Shown: positions 35,326 through 44,745, numbered from the stretch's first letter. The stretch: DNA of 64,000 nt from Granulosicoccus sp964390335 (GCA_964390335.1 CAYMHU010000007.1:62001-126000); one strand, 5' to 3'. Program-made: numbers and translations. Notes: generated by a model from the sequence alone, not told the origin.

Positions 35326-37344
35326 ATGACGGACGCCGCCCGTAAAAAAATCCGCGCTCTATCTGAGCAACTCAACGAACATTTGTATCGATATCATGTG
35401 CTTGACGACCCAAGCATCAGTGATGCCGAATACGATGTCTTGTTCAAACAGCTTGAACAGCTCGAAGCCAAGTACCCCGACCTCCAGGAACCTGATTCAC
35501 CTACTTTACGTGTTGGCGCACCCCCATTAGAGGGTTTCGAACAAGTCAAACATGCTGTACCCATGTTGTCGCTGTCAAACGCATTTTCACTGGAAGAACT
35601 GACTGACTTCGACAGGCGAGTTAGAGAGCGATTGGAAGTTGGCGAGCAACAGCAAATTGAGTACCTTGCCGAACCAAAGCTTGATGGTTTAGCCATCAGT
35701 TTGCGTTACGAAGATGGCCTGTTAGTACAAGCTGCCACACGCGGGGATGGTCATACCGGTGAGAATGTCACCGACAATATTCGCACCATCAGCATGTTGC
35801 CTTTAAGACTACGTACTCAATCACCGCCACCCGTATTAGAAGTGCGTGGAGAAGTGTTCATGGACACCGAGTCGTTTAACTCGGCTAACAAGAAGCTGAT
35901 CGCGAACGATCAAAAGCCTTTCGTTAATCCCCGTAACGCGGCCGCTGGCAGGCTTCGCCAACTTGATTCGCGAAAAACAGCGCAGCACCGCCTGTCAATC
36001 TACATCTATAGCTTGGGTGAGGTCAGTGACGGTGTGGCGCCAGATACTCAGTTGAAAACGCTTGAATGGCTGCGCGAATTGGGGTTTCCAGTAAATCCTG
36101 AAATTAAAAAATGCGCAGGCCCTGAGGTTTGTTATGCCTATTACGAGAGCATATTAAAAAAACGTCCATCGCTTGCGTACGATATTGATGGCATCGTGTT
36201 TAAAGTCAATAGCATGCAACAGCAACGCGAACTGGGTTTTGTGTCGCGAGCGCCGCGATGGGCTGTGGCGCAAAAATTTCCTGCCGAGGAAGCCACCACA
36301 GTATTGTTGGATGTTGAATTTCAAATTGGGCGAACCGGGGCCTTAACACCTGTGGCACGCTTAGAGCCGGTGTTTGTAGGTGGCGTGACGGTGAGTAATG
36401 CAACGCTTCACAATATGGATGAGATTGAACGTAAAGATGTACGTCGCAACGATACGGTGGTAGTGCGCCGTGCTGGCGACGTTATTCCAGAAGTTGCACG
36501 CGTGGTGCTGTCGAAACGAAAAAAAGGGGCGCGCAAAGTCAAACTACCCGCAAAGTGCCCGGTGTGCAATTCAGCTGTTGTGCGTACTGATGGTGATGCG
36601 GTGGCGCGATGTACAGGTGGCATGATTTGCGACGCTCAACGTCGTGAGGGCATTAAACATTTTGCATCGCGACGAGCAATGGACATCGATGGCCTTGGCG
36701 ATAAACTGGTAGAGCAAATGGTCGACGAAGGTTTGATAACCACCTTTGCAGACCTCTACAAATTAAACGTTGAGCAGGTGGCTGAGCTGCCGCGAATGGC
36801 AAAAAAGTCGGCGACTAATCTCATTAATGCAATTGAAGCATCCAAACAAACCACGCTGGGGCGGTTTATATTTTCATTGGGTATCCGAGAGGTCGGTGAA
36901 ACCAGTGCGGCCAGTCTGGCTGATCATTTCGGATCACTGGACGCGTTAATAGCAGCTGATGATGCAGCTTTGGTTGCCGTAGAAGATATTGGTCCGGTTG
37001 CATCTGGCAGTGTCTTGGCGTTTTTTTCGATTAATGAAAATCGTAAAATGGTTAACGAGCTTATCGACTGTGGTGTGCGCTTTCCGGTTGTGGAGCGTGA
37101 AGATGTGGAACTCACGTTAGAAGGCAACACTTACGTACTGACCGGTACCTTATCCGACATGACCCGCGACGAAGCTAAGCATCAGTTACAGCGCCTTGGC
37201 GCTAAAGTCAGTGGTAGCGTGTCAAAGAAAACCACGGCCGTTATCGCAGGTGCGTCCCCCGGTTCTAAAGTCACCAAAGCGGAATCGCTGGGTGTGCCTG
37301 TACTGGATGAAGCGCAATTGGCAGCGCTGTTGGCACCTCAGTAG
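35326..37344 (+). CDS. ligA: NAD-dependent DNA ligase
   Basis: 672 residues, full length. Adenylation domain with KLDG in EYLAEPKLDGLAISLRYE (active Lys about 119), followed by the OB fold. A four-Cys zinc finger follows (CPVCNSAVV ... CTGGMICDAQ), then HhH repeats (KSATNLINAIEASK; IREVGETSAASLADHFG) and a C-terminal BRCT domain (YVLTGTLSDMTRDEAKHQL). Seals nicks in replication and repair. Confidence 0.97.
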   Translation: MTDAARKKIRALSEQLNEHLYRYHVLDDPSISDAEYDVLFKQLEQLEAKYPDLQEPDSPTLRVGAPPLEGFEQVKHAVPMLSLSNAFSLEELTDFDRRVRERLEVGEQQQIEYLAEPKLDGLAISLRYEDGLLVQAATRGDGHTGENVTDNIRTISMLPLRLRTQSPPPVLEVRGEVFMDTESFNSANKKLIANDQKPFVNPRNAAAGRLRQLDSRKTAQHRLSIYIYSLGEVSDGVAPDTQLKTLEWLRELGFPVNPEIKKCAGPEVCYAYYESILKKRPSLAYDIDGIVFKVNSMQQQRELGFVSRAPRWAVAQKFPAEEATTVLLDVEFQIGRTGALTPVARLEPVFVGGVTVSNATLHNMDEIERKDVRRNDTVVVRRAGDVIPEVARVVLSKRKKGARKVKLPAKCPVCNSAVVRTDGDAVARCTGGMICDAQRREGIKHFASRRAMDIDGLGDKLVEQMVDEGLITTFADLYKLNVEQVAELPRMAKKSATNLINAIEASKQTTLGRFIFSLGIREVGETSAASLADHFGSLDALIAADDAALVAVEDIGPVASGSVLAFFSINENRKMVNELIDCGVRFPVVEREDVELTLEGNTYVLTGTLSDMTRDEAKHQLQRLGAKVSGSVSKKTTAVIAGASPGSKVTKAESLGVPVLDEAQLAALLAPQ

Positions 37345-37414
37345 ACTTGTCATTAAGTTGCGTATGGTATGCTGACTTTATTCCGAATCGACCAAAAACT
37401 GACGATAAAAACCA

Positions 37415-38233
37415 ATGTCTAACTCTGCCGTTAATATTGCTATTCATGGTGCGGCCGGTCGCATGGGCAGGCAGCTACTCGCAGCAGTTGCTGAGAATAA
37501 CAACACCGTGCTAGGTGCGGCGTTGGATGCTCCGGGGCAAGCAGCCATTGGTGTCGATTCAAGTGTGTTGTCTGGCGGTCAGCAAAGCGGTGTAATAGTT
37601 AATGATAACGCTGCCACTGTACTGGATGCGTTCGATACCATCATCGATTTCACCGCACCGGCCGTTACCTTAAAGTTGCTGGACGTACTAAAAGATCAAA
37701 ACAAGCGAATTGTTATTGGTACTACCGGGTTTAACGACGATCAACTCGAACAATTGCACGCAGCATCGAACAGCATTCCGATTGTGTTCGCGGCTAATTA
37801 CAGTATCGGTGTAACAGTGGCGTTGTCTTTATTGTCGCAAGCGGCAAAGGCCTTAGGCGATGACTACGATGTGGAAATCAGCGAAGCCCATCACCACCAT
37901 AAAGTCGATGCACCCTCAGGCACCGCGCTGGCCATGGGGCATGCTGTTGCCGATGCGTTAAATCGCAATTTAAATGAATGCGCAGTGTATGGTCGTGAAG
38001 GTATCACTGGAGCGCGAGACCCCAAAGAAATTGGATTCGCGACTGTCCGGGCCGGCGATATCATTGGTGATCACACCGTGTTGTATGCCGGTAACGGAGA
38101 GCGTCTTGAAATCACCCATAAAGCGACCGACAGAATGACTTTCGCGCGTGGAGCGGTTCGCGCTGCGCACTGGCTCAGTACACAGCCAGCCGGGTTGTAC
38201 GATATGCGTAATGTATTGGGTTTAACAACTTAA
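37415..38233 (+). CDS. dapB: 4-hydroxy-tetrahydrodipicolinate reductase
   Basis: 272 residues. NAD(P)H-dependent step of lysine/diaminopimelate synthesis. Rossmann motif AIHGAAGRMGRQLL, TTGF (residues about 108), ANYSIGV, the dapB signature EAHHHHKVDAPSGTALAMG with catalytic His and Lys, and a C-terminal tetramerisation region. Sits 16 bases before fabD; the usual dnaJ or carA neighbours are not here. Confidence 0.97.
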   Translation: MSNSAVNIAIHGAAGRMGRQLLAAVAENNNTVLGAALDAPGQAAIGVDSSVLSGGQQSGVIVNDNAATVLDAFDTIIDFTAPAVTLKLLDVLKDQNKRIVIGTTGFNDDQLEQLHAASNSIPIVFAANYSIGVTVALSLLSQAAKALGDDYDVEISEAHHHHKVDAPSGTALAMGHAVADALNRNLNECAVYGREGITGARDPKEIGFATVRAGDIIGDHTVLYAGNGERLEITHKATDRMTFARGAVRAAHWLSTQPAGLYDMRNVLGLTT

Positions 38234-38249
38234 ACGTAAGAGAACAACA

Positions 38250-39194
38250 ATGAAATTTGCAGTGGTGTTTCCAGGTCAAGGATCGCAGAGCGTCGGTATG
38301 CTCAGTGAACTTGCGTCCGAATATGCTCAGATTGGCGATACGTTTGACGAGGCGGCGGATGTCTTGGGCACAGACTATTGGGCTTTATCGCAAACCGGTA
38401 CCGATGCCGACTTAGCCGATACTCGCGTTACTCAGCCGCTGATGTTTATCAGTGGTATTGCCGTATGGCGAGTGTTGCAAAGTTTAGACATACCTGCGCC
38501 TGCAGTTATTGCAGGGCATAGCTTGGGTGAGTTTTCTGCATTGGTCGCGTCAGGTGCGCTGGCATTTAAAGATGGTCTGCAGCTGGTCGCTCGCCGCGCG
38601 GAACTGATGTCGCAGGCGGTACCAGACGGTGAAGGCGGTATGGCAGCACTAATTGGTATGTCAGACGAAGACGTTATCGCGGTGTGTAACGAGATTACTG
38701 GCAATAGAATCTCCGAGGCCGTAAATTTTAATGCACCGGGGCAAGTGGCTATTTCCGGACATGTTGATGCGCTGCAGAAAACCGTTGAACTTGCTTCTGA
38801 ACGCGGTGCGCGCAAGGCTATTATGCTTGCGGTCAGTGTGCCGAATCACAGCTCCTTAATGCGAGAGGCGGGTGCTAATTTAGCGCAAACGATCGATAGC
38901 CTGACTTGGAGTATGCCGTCAGTGCCATTGGTACAAAATGCTCAGGCAAGCGTACCCAGCGATCTCGATGCGTTGCTCACATCGTTGCGGGCGCATGTAT
39001 TTAGTCCTGTGCAATGGACGCGTTCAGTCGAAACCATGCGCGATCAATACAACACAGAAGCGGTAATTGAAGTGGGACCAGGTAAAGTGCTCAGTGGCTT
39101 GGGTCGGCGCATAGATAAAGCATTGCCCACCATGCCAACAGAAAGTAAAGCGTCGTTGGATAAAGTACTTCAATCTATTTCGGTGAGTGCCTAA
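38250..39194 (+). CDS. fabD: Malonyl-CoA:ACP transacylase
   Basis: 314 residues. Loads malonate onto ACP in fatty acid synthesis. VVFPGQGSQSVGM at the N terminus, nucleophile Ser in AVIAGHSLGEFSALVASG (about 93), catalytic His in VSVPNHSSLM and QNAQASVPS near the C terminus. First fab gene of the cluster; plsX and fabH, which usually precede it, are missing, dapB being directly upstream. Confidence 0.97.
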   Translation: MKFAVVFPGQGSQSVGMLSELASEYAQIGDTFDEAADVLGTDYWALSQTGTDADLADTRVTQPLMFISGIAVWRVLQSLDIPAPAVIAGHSLGEFSALVASGALAFKDGLQLVARRAELMSQAVPDGEGGMAALIGMSDEDVIAVCNEITGNRISEAVNFNAPGQVAISGHVDALQKTVELASERGARKAIMLAVSVPNHSSLMREAGANLAQTIDSLTWSMPSVPLVQNAQASVPSDLDALLTSLRAHVFSPVQWTRSVETMRDQYNTEAVIEVGPGKVLSGLGRRIDKALPTMPTESKASLDKVLQSISVSA

Positions 39195-39197
39195 GGA

Positions 39198-39935
39198 ATG
39201 AAAGATCAAATTGCATTAGTAACGGGCGCGAGCCGCGGCATTGGTAAAGCTATTAGCGATAAATTGGGCCACGCAGGGGCAACGGTTATCGGCACTGCCA
39301 CAACAGATGCCGGCGCGCAGGCTATTACCGAGCGATTTAAAGCGGCTGGTATCAAGGGCATTGGTATGGCGTTTAACGTCACGGAGCCAGGTGCAGATGT
39401 GGCCTTGTTCGATGCCATAAAAGAGCAATTCGGTGCCGTTACCATTCTGGTTAACAATGCAGGCATAACGCGCGACGATTTGCTTATACGAATGAAAGAG
39501 GACGATTGGGACGCCATCATTAACACCAATTTAAGCAGTGTGTTCCGACTGTGTAAGCTTGCTACTCGTCCAATGATGAAAGCACGTTCAGGTCGTATTA
39601 TTAATATCGCATCGGTGGTCGGACAAACTGGTAATGCAGGCCAGTCCAATTACGCTGCGGCCAAAGCCGGTATCATTGGCTTTGGAAAATCGTTGGCGCG
39701 TGAATTGGGTCCCCGAGGGATCACGGTGAACACGATTGCCCCCGGATTTATTGAATCAGACATGACCAATGCATTACCGGACGATGTCAAAGCAAAGATC
39801 ACTAGCGACATCGCATTGGGCAGACTCGGTTCACCAGAAGACATTGCAGCTGCGTGTTTGTTTCTTGCGTCCGACGATGCAGGGTATATCACCGGCCACA
39901 CCTTGAGCGTAAATGGCGGCATGTACATGCAGTAA
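39198..39935 (+). CDS. fabG: 3-oxoacyl-ACP reductase
   Basis: 245 residues, short-chain dehydrogenase. VTGASRGIGKAI cofactor loop, NNAG (NNAGITRDDLLIRMK), and the catalytic triad Ser in INIASVVGQTGN, Tyr and Lys in SNYAAAKAGIIGFGK. Reduces beta-ketoacyl-ACP with NADPH. Starts 3 bases after fabD (TAAGGAATG), so translation is coupled. Confidence 0.97.
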   Translation: MKDQIALVTGASRGIGKAISDKLGHAGATVIGTATTDAGAQAITERFKAAGIKGIGMAFNVTEPGADVALFDAIKEQFGAVTILVNNAGITRDDLLIRMKEDDWDAIINTNLSSVFRLCKLATRPMMKARSGRIINIASVVGQTGNAGQSNYAAAKAGIIGFGKSLARELGPRGITVNTIAPGFIESDMTNALPDDVKAKITSDIALGRLGSPEDIAAACLFLASDDAGYITGHTLSVNGGMYMQ

Positions 39936-39951
39936 TTATGTACAGTTTCCC

Positions 39952-39965
39952 GCCAGATATCTGGC
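39952..39965. other. Perfect 14-bp palindrome between fabG and acpP
   Basis: GCCAGATATCTGGC, 17 bases after the fabG stop. The 232-base fabG-acpP gap probably also holds a separate acpP promoter, which I could not place. The palindrome may be an operator or an mRNA-end structure. Confidence 0.4.
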
Positions 39966-40167
39966 TGTTCGGCTGCAATCGCAATTCGGACGCAAATTAA
40001 AGTAATAAATTGCATTGAAAATGGCCGAAAACTCCATAATTTAATTGAATGCAGGGTAAAATTACGTTTTTGCCAGTGCGGGTTGAAAGTCCGACCAGCT
40101 CTGCCCAAAGTCACTACAATAGCGGCGCGGTTGTTTTGCCGCCAATTTTTCGGAGGTTTAATCCAAC

Positions 40168-40404
40168 ATGAGCAGTATCGACGAGCGCGTCAAAAAGATT
40201 GTCGTGGAGCAATTAGGTGTCAAAGAAGAAGAAGTTACAAACAAGGCTTCGTTTGTAGAGGATCTCGGTGCAGATTCACTAGACACAGTTGAGCTGGTTA
40301 TGGCACTTGAAGAAGAATTTGAGTGCGAAATTCCTGACGAAGAAGCTGAAAAAATCACGACCGTTCAACAAGCGGTTGACTATGTAAACGCGAACATTGG
40401 CTAA
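40168..40404 (+). CDS. acpP: Acyl carrier protein
   Basis: 78 residues, acidic. Phosphopantetheine attachment Ser in DLGADSLDTVELVMALEEEF (Ser near 38). Very similar to the E. coli protein throughout (EEVTNKASFVEDLGADSLDT). Strong GGAGG about 13 bases before the ATG; followed by a strong terminator, in keeping with very high expression. Confidence 0.98.
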   Translation: MSSIDERVKKIVVEQLGVKEEEVTNKASFVEDLGADSLDTVELVMALEEEFECEIPDEEAEKITTVQQAVDYVNANIG

Positions 40405-40443
40405 ACCCTTTTTCCGCTGAGTACATCAGTGATAAAAAACCTC

Positions 40444-40486
40444 AAAGCCGCGGCGTGTTTCAAGTTACACGACGCGGCTTTGTTAT
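40444..40486 (+). terminator. Terminator after acpP
   Basis: AAAGCCGCG-g-CGTGT / ACACG-a-CGCGGCTTT, long stem with an 8-base loop and a T-rich tail. It probably attenuates read-through to fabF, which starts at 40520. Confidence 0.8.
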
Positions 40487-40519
40487 TTCTGGGCCGGATA
40501 ATTTATTGGTGGATTTAAC

Positions 40520-41764
40520 GTGTCGCGACGACGTGTTGTAATAACTGGACTTGGACTGGTAACGCCAGTAGGCAATACCGTTTCAGCGTCTTGGGAAAAT
40601 ATCAAAGCAGGTGTCTCTGGAGCTGCCACAATCGATATGTTCGATGCTTCGGTTTACGCCACCAACTTTAGCGCTTCCGTTAAAGACTTCAACTACGAAG
40701 ACTATTTCACAAAGAAAGAAGCTCGCAAAATGGATGTGTTTGTCCACTTTGGTGTTGCTGCCGGTGCCCAAGCGATAAAAGATGCGGGTCTTGAAGAAGC
40801 TGACGGTCTGGATCTTGAACGCGTTGGGGTTGCCATAGGCTCCGGCATTGGTGGTTTGCCTAATATTGAAAAGCAGCATTCGGCGTTACTTGATGGCGGC
40901 GCACGCAAAGTGTCACCGTTTTTTGTACCCTCTACCATTATCAATATGATTAGCGGCAACTTGTCCATTATGTATGGGTACAAGGGCCCGAATGTGTGTG
41001 TTGTTACCGCGTGTACTACGGGTACTCACAACATTGGTGATGCGGCGCGTATGATCGAATACGGCGACGCCGACATCATGATAGCTGGTGGCGCTGAAAT
41101 GGCCACATGCCCGTTAGGCTTATCCGGTTTTGGCGCAGCTCGAGCGCTGTCAACTCGTAATGACGATCCACAAGCGGCCAGTCGTCCGTGGGATAGAGAT
41201 CGAGATGGATTTGTATTGGGTGATGGTGCTGGGGTCATGGTGCTGGAAGAGTACGAACATGCCAAAGCGCGCGGCGCAAAAATTTATGGTGAAGTGCTGG
41301 GGTACGGTATGAGTGGCGATGCCTATCATATGACCATGCCATCAGAAAATGGAGAGGGCGCAGCGCGATGCATGAAAGCGGCACTGAAAAATGCCGATCT
41401 AAGCGCTAACGATGTGGATTATGTGAATGCGCATGGCACGTCAACACCAGCGGGTGATGTGGCTGAAACACAGGCGATAAAATCTGTATTCGGATCTCAT
41501 GCCGACACGCTGTTGGTGAGCTCTACCAAAAGTATGACAGGGCACTTACTCGGCGCAGCGGGTGGAATTGAGGCTGTGTTCAGCGTACTCGCGCTGGAAG
41601 ATCAAATAGCACCACCGACGATTAATCTGGATAACCCCGGTGATGGATGTGATTTAGATTATGTTGCGCATAAAAGTCGTTCGGCAAAGTTATCAGTAAC
41701 TATGTCAAATTCGTTCGGATTTGGTGGCACCAACGGCACGCTCATATTCGGCTTGATAAATTAA
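40520..41764 (+). CDS. fabF: Beta-ketoacyl-ACP synthase II
   Basis: 414 residues, GTG start. RRRVVITGLGLVTPVGNTV at the N terminus; catalytic Cys in CVVTACTTGTHNIGDAA, His in VNAHGTSTPAGDVAETQAIK and His in KSMTGHLLGAAGGIEA. SNSFGFGGTNGTLIF C-terminal loop. Elongation condensing enzyme of fatty acid synthesis. The usual pabC between fabF and mltG is absent. Confidence 0.97.
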   Translation: MSRRRVVITGLGLVTPVGNTVSASWENIKAGVSGAATIDMFDASVYATNFSASVKDFNYEDYFTKKEARKMDVFVHFGVAAGAQAIKDAGLEEADGLDLERVGVAIGSGIGGLPNIEKQHSALLDGGARKVSPFFVPSTIINMISGNLSIMYGYKGPNVCVVTACTTGTHNIGDAARMIEYGDADIMIAGGAEMATCPLGLSGFGAARALSTRNDDPQAASRPWDRDRDGFVLGDGAGVMVLEEYEHAKARGAKIYGEVLGYGMSGDAYHMTMPSENGEGAARCMKAALKNADLSANDVDYVNAHGTSTPAGDVAETQAIKSVFGSHADTLLVSSTKSMTGHLLGAAGGIEAVFSVLALEDQIAPPTINLDNPGDGCDLDYVAHKSRSAKLSVTMSNSFGFGGTNGTLIFGLIN

Positions 41765-41803
41765 ATCAGGTTAGTTTCATTTCAACAGAGATTGTCAAAA
41801 ACC

Positions 41804-42805
41804 ATGCTGCGTTTTCTGATATTCCTATTCATGATTGCGCTGGTTGCGCTTGGTCTTGGATACAAAGACTATCAACAGACAATTAGCGAGCCACTGAATT
41901 TTACCGACGAGCAGCGCAACTTCACCATCGAGCGCGGCTGGTCTGCCAAACGCGTGCTAAGCGAGTTGGAAAAAAAACAAATCATCGACAAGCCACACTG
42001 GGTGGATGTGTATTTTCGGGTAAGTAAAAGTGGTACTGCTATTAAAAGCGGCGAGTTTGTTATAACTGGAAACCCAAACATTCCTGAACTCATAGACATC
42101 TTTGAGCGTGGACAAACTAAACAATACACTGGGCGCATCATTGAAGGATCCACTTTCAAACAACTCAAGCAACGCCTTGCCAACAACACTGAGCTTGTGC
42201 AAACCATTCAGGGTATGTCCGATACTGAAATCATGGACGCGTTGGACTTGGCAGGGCAGCATCCGGAAGGTTTGTTTTTTTCTGATACTTATCAGTTCCC
42301 AAAAAACACAAGCGACCTTGAGTTCCTAGCGCGCGCGAATGACTTACTGAATAACGTACTGACTGAAGAATGGGAACAGCGCGCACCCGATCTGCCATTG
42401 AAAACACCCTATGAAGCGTTAATACTGGCCTCCATCGTGGAAAAAGAAACGGCGGCGGCGGAAGAGCGGCCACTGATAGCTGGTGTGTTTTTATCGCGCA
42501 TAAACAAACGCATGCGACTGCAAACCGATCCAACTGTTATCTACGGTATGGGGGATAAGTTTGATGGCAATATTCGCCGCCGGGATTTAACTACAGATAC
42601 GCCATACAACACATACACAAGGGCCGGATTACCACCAACGCCTATTGCAATGGTAGGGCGGGAAGCTATCCATGCTGTGTTGAATCCAACAAGCACAACA
42701 GCTTTGTATTTTGTTGCACGCCACGATGGTAGCGGTACGCACAAGTTCTCGGATACTCTGGAAGAGCACAATGCTGCTGTGCGTAAGTACCAGCTAAAAA
42801 GGTAA
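41804..42805 (+). CDS. mltG: Endolytic murein transglycosylase MltG
   Basis: 333 residues from ATG 41804 (a TTG at 41792 would add four residues). One N-terminal membrane helix (MLRFLIFLFMIALVALGLG), a LysM-like region, and the YceG catalytic domain with the active Glu in LASIVEKETAAAEERPLIAG, followed by RLQTDPTVIYGMG and TPYNTYTRAGLPPTPI. Cuts nascent peptidoglycan strands. In the conserved fabF-mltG-tmk-holB order. Confidence 0.95.
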   Translation: MLRFLIFLFMIALVALGLGYKDYQQTISEPLNFTDEQRNFTIERGWSAKRVLSELEKKQIIDKPHWVDVYFRVSKSGTAIKSGEFVITGNPNIPELIDIFERGQTKQYTGRIIEGSTFKQLKQRLANNTELVQTIQGMSDTEIMDALDLAGQHPEGLFFSDTYQFPKNTSDLEFLARANDLLNNVLTEEWEQRAPDLPLKTPYEALILASIVEKETAAAEERPLIAGVFLSRINKRMRLQTDPTVIYGMGDKFDGNIRRRDLTTDTPYNTYTRAGLPPTPIAMVGREAIHAVLNPTSTTALYFVARHDGSGTHKFSDTLEEHNAAVRKYQLKR

Positions 42806-42809
42806 TCGC

Positions 42810-43280
42810 GTGGCCACTAAAGCAAAGTTCATTACCCTGGAAGGTTTGGAAGGCGTCGGCAAAACAACTAATCGCGAGTTCGTTGAGTCTATGCTCGCTG
42901 ATGCCGGTGTTGATCATATCGTTACTCGGGAACCCGGTGGTACAAAACTTGGGGAACAACTTCGTCATTTGTTGCTGCACGCAGATGAACCCGTTGCGGC
43001 NNNNNNNNNNNNNNNNNNNNNNNNNNNNNNNNNNNNNNNNNNNNNNNNNNNNNNNNNNNNNNNNNNNNNNNNNNNNNNNNNNNNNNNNNNNNNNNNNNNN
43101 CCTGATCGCATTGAACAAGAAGCATTGGATTTTTTTGAACGTGCACGCGCAGCCTACTTACGGCGAGCACAAGCATATCCTCAGCGTATAAAAATCATTA
43201 ATGCTGATCAGCCATTAAGTGACGTTCAAGCGCAAGTGCATGCGATGGTCCAACCGTTGTTAGAGCAACTCTGTGGCTGA
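42810..43280 (+). CDS. tmk: Thymidylate kinase, interrupted by assembly gap
   Basis: GTG start at 42810 with AAGG upstream. The N-terminal 63 residues show the P-loop FITLEGLEGVGKTTNREF and TREPGGTKLGEQLRHLLL. After the N run the last 60 residues resume at DRIEQEALDFFERARAAYLR, as in E. coli Tmk. About 90 residues, with DRH and the DR-type LID motifs, are hidden; E. coli Tmk is 213 residues, whereas this frame counts only 157 including Ns. That the frame stays open over exactly 100 N is chance. Phosphorylates dTMP to dTDP. Confidence 0.95.
   Translation: MATKAKFITLEGLEGVGKTTNREFVESMLADAGVDHIVTREPGGTKLGEQLRHLLLHADEPVAXXXXXXXXXXXXXXXXXXXXXXXXXXXXXXXXXXPDRIEQEALDFFERARAAYLRRAQAYPQRIKIINADQPLSDVQAQVHAMVQPLLEQLCG
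43001..43100. other. Assembly gap (100 N) inside tmk
   Basis: Exactly 100 N. Comparison with the usual Tmk length suggests the true missing segment is about 270-285 bases. Confidence 0.97.
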
Positions 43281-44274
43281 GCCAACGCCTTTAAGTGTTT
43301 GCCCGCCATGGCTTGTGGAACAATGGGGTCAGGTCTTTGCCCGACACCAACAAGGTAGGTTGCCACACGCGATGTTGTTTTGTGGTGCTACCGGCATTGG
43401 CAAGCAGCAATTTGTTCGTTTTGTTGCTGAGGCTTTGTTATGCCGCAATCCGCATCGTCTAACCGGAGCTTGCGGCGAATGTGACGCCTGCGCGCAGCTA
43501 AGCGCTGGCGCGCACGCCGATTTTCGAGTGCTTAATCCTGAAGGAGCAAGTGCAACAATCAAAGTAGACGCGGTACGAGAGCTAGTGTCGTGGATGCAAT
43601 TGTCTGCACCGGCAGGTAGATACCGGGTTGCGTTAATCGACGCCAGCGATGCCATGAATAGAAATGCGGCCAATAGTCTGTTAAAAACCTTAGAAGAACC
43701 CGGCGAGCGTGCCGTATTGATATTAGCCGCAAGCAAACCCGGTGTGTTACCGGCAACGATTCGCAGCCGTTGTCAAAGTACCGTGCTGAACTTGAGTGAC
43801 TTCAATAATGCGCTGAACTGGTTACAAGCGCAGGGTGTACCTGACGCCGAGCAGCAGCTTCGGCACAGCGGGCTCGGACCCTATGCCATCGTTAACCAAC
43901 AAACTGAAGAATGGCAAGCAACGCACAAATTGCTACAAAAAGCCTGGGGCGATTTATTCCTGATGCGCGCGAGCGTGGGTAAGATTGTTGATTCTCTTAA
44001 GGATTTACCTGCTTCAGCCTGTTTAACCGTGTTCGCCTCCTGGACACTTGCCGCAGTAAAACAGCACCAAAACATCGCAATTGGCTCGGATCCTGCCACT
44101 AGTCAGCTTGTATCGGAGGTTCAAACAAGTCTGGATAATGTGCAGTGGTTCGCACTTCACGATCGAATCCAAGCATTGTACCGCTCTGACAGCGCCAGCT
44201 TTAAAACTCAGGCTGTGCTAGAAGGACTTTTTGCCGATATCAGAAATATGACTCAAGTAACGAATCAAGGCTAA
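43273..44274 (+). CDS. holB: DNA polymerase III delta' subunit
   Basis: 333 residues, GTG start overlapping tmk by 8 bases. Clamp-loader subunit. AAA+ fold: HAMLFCGATGIGKQQFVRFV (P-loop-like), zinc module with four Cys in CRNPHRLTGACGECDACAQL, and LLKTLEEPGERAVLIL and the SRC motif (TIRSRCQSTVLNL). The C-terminal helical collar is divergent as usual. Followed 8 bases later by pilZ. Confidence 0.94.
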   Translation: MAEPTPLSVCPPWLVEQWGQVFARHQQGRLPHAMLFCGATGIGKQQFVRFVAEALLCRNPHRLTGACGECDACAQLSAGAHADFRVLNPEGASATIKVDAVRELVSWMQLSAPAGRYRVALIDASDAMNRNAANSLLKTLEEPGERAVLILAASKPGVLPATIRSRCQSTVLNLSDFNNALNWLQAQGVPDAEQQLRHSGLGPYAIVNQQTEEWQATHKLLQKAWGDLFLMRASVGKIVDSLKDLPASACLTVFASWTLAAVKQHQNIAIGSDPATSQLVSEVQTSLDNVQWFALHDRIQALYRSDSASFKTQAVLEGLFADIRNMTQVTNQG

Positions 44275-44282
44275 GGTGCTTT

Positions 44283-44630
44283 ATGACTGAGCAAACCCGC
44301 AAAGGTGTGATCGCATTTTCCATTACTGATCGTGGCGCACTGTACTCTTCGTATATGTCTTTCGTGCAAAACGGTGCCGTGTTTGTCCCTACCAGCCGTA
44401 ACTACGAAATGGGTGATAACGTATTCATGCTACTGAAAATTATGGACGACACCGTGCCCATTCCTGTTAGTGGCAAAGTAGTGTGGGTAACACCAGCTGG
44501 CGCACAAGGTAATAAGTCTTCAGGCATTGGCGTACAGTTCGCGGATGATGACAACGGCTCTACGAAGTCGAACATTGAGCAGCATCTGGCAGCAGCATTA
44601 CAAGGAGAGCGCCCAACACAAACGATGTAA
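44283..44630 (+). CDS. pilZ: Type IV pilus assembly protein PilZ
   Basis: 115 residues. The fold matches the orthodox PilZ of type IV pili: GVIAFSITDRGALYSSYMSF, FVPTSRNYEMGDNVFMLLKI, GKVVWVTPAGAQGNKSSGIG and VQFADDDNG. It lacks the RxxxR / DxSxxG c-di-GMP-binding motifs, as does Pseudomonas PilZ, so it probably acts through PilB/FimX contacts rather than as a c-di-GMP receptor. Last gene of the fab-holB cluster; tatD does not follow. Fits with pilW elsewhere in the window. Confidence 0.92.
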   Translation: MTEQTRKGVIAFSITDRGALYSSYMSFVQNGAVFVPTSRNYEMGDNVFMLLKIMDDTVPIPVSGKVVWVTPAGAQGNKSSGIGVQFADDDNGSTKSNIEQHLAAALQGERPTQTM

Positions 44631-44690
44631 CGCATTTTGACGTAACGCGTTTTCTCGTAACAGTTGTGCCGCGTCATACGCACTTTTGAC

Positions 44691-44718
44691 TTGACGCATC
44701 GCCCCAGTAAGTTAACAT
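44691..44718 (+). promoter_or_regulatory. Sigma-70-like promoter before the SET-domain gene
   Basis: TTGACG, 16-base spacer, TAACAT; the start codon follows 28 bases later at 44746. Good -35, moderate -10. Confidence 0.55.
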
Positions 44719-44745
44719 ACCGCGCATAAACCAGCGCGGTGTGTT

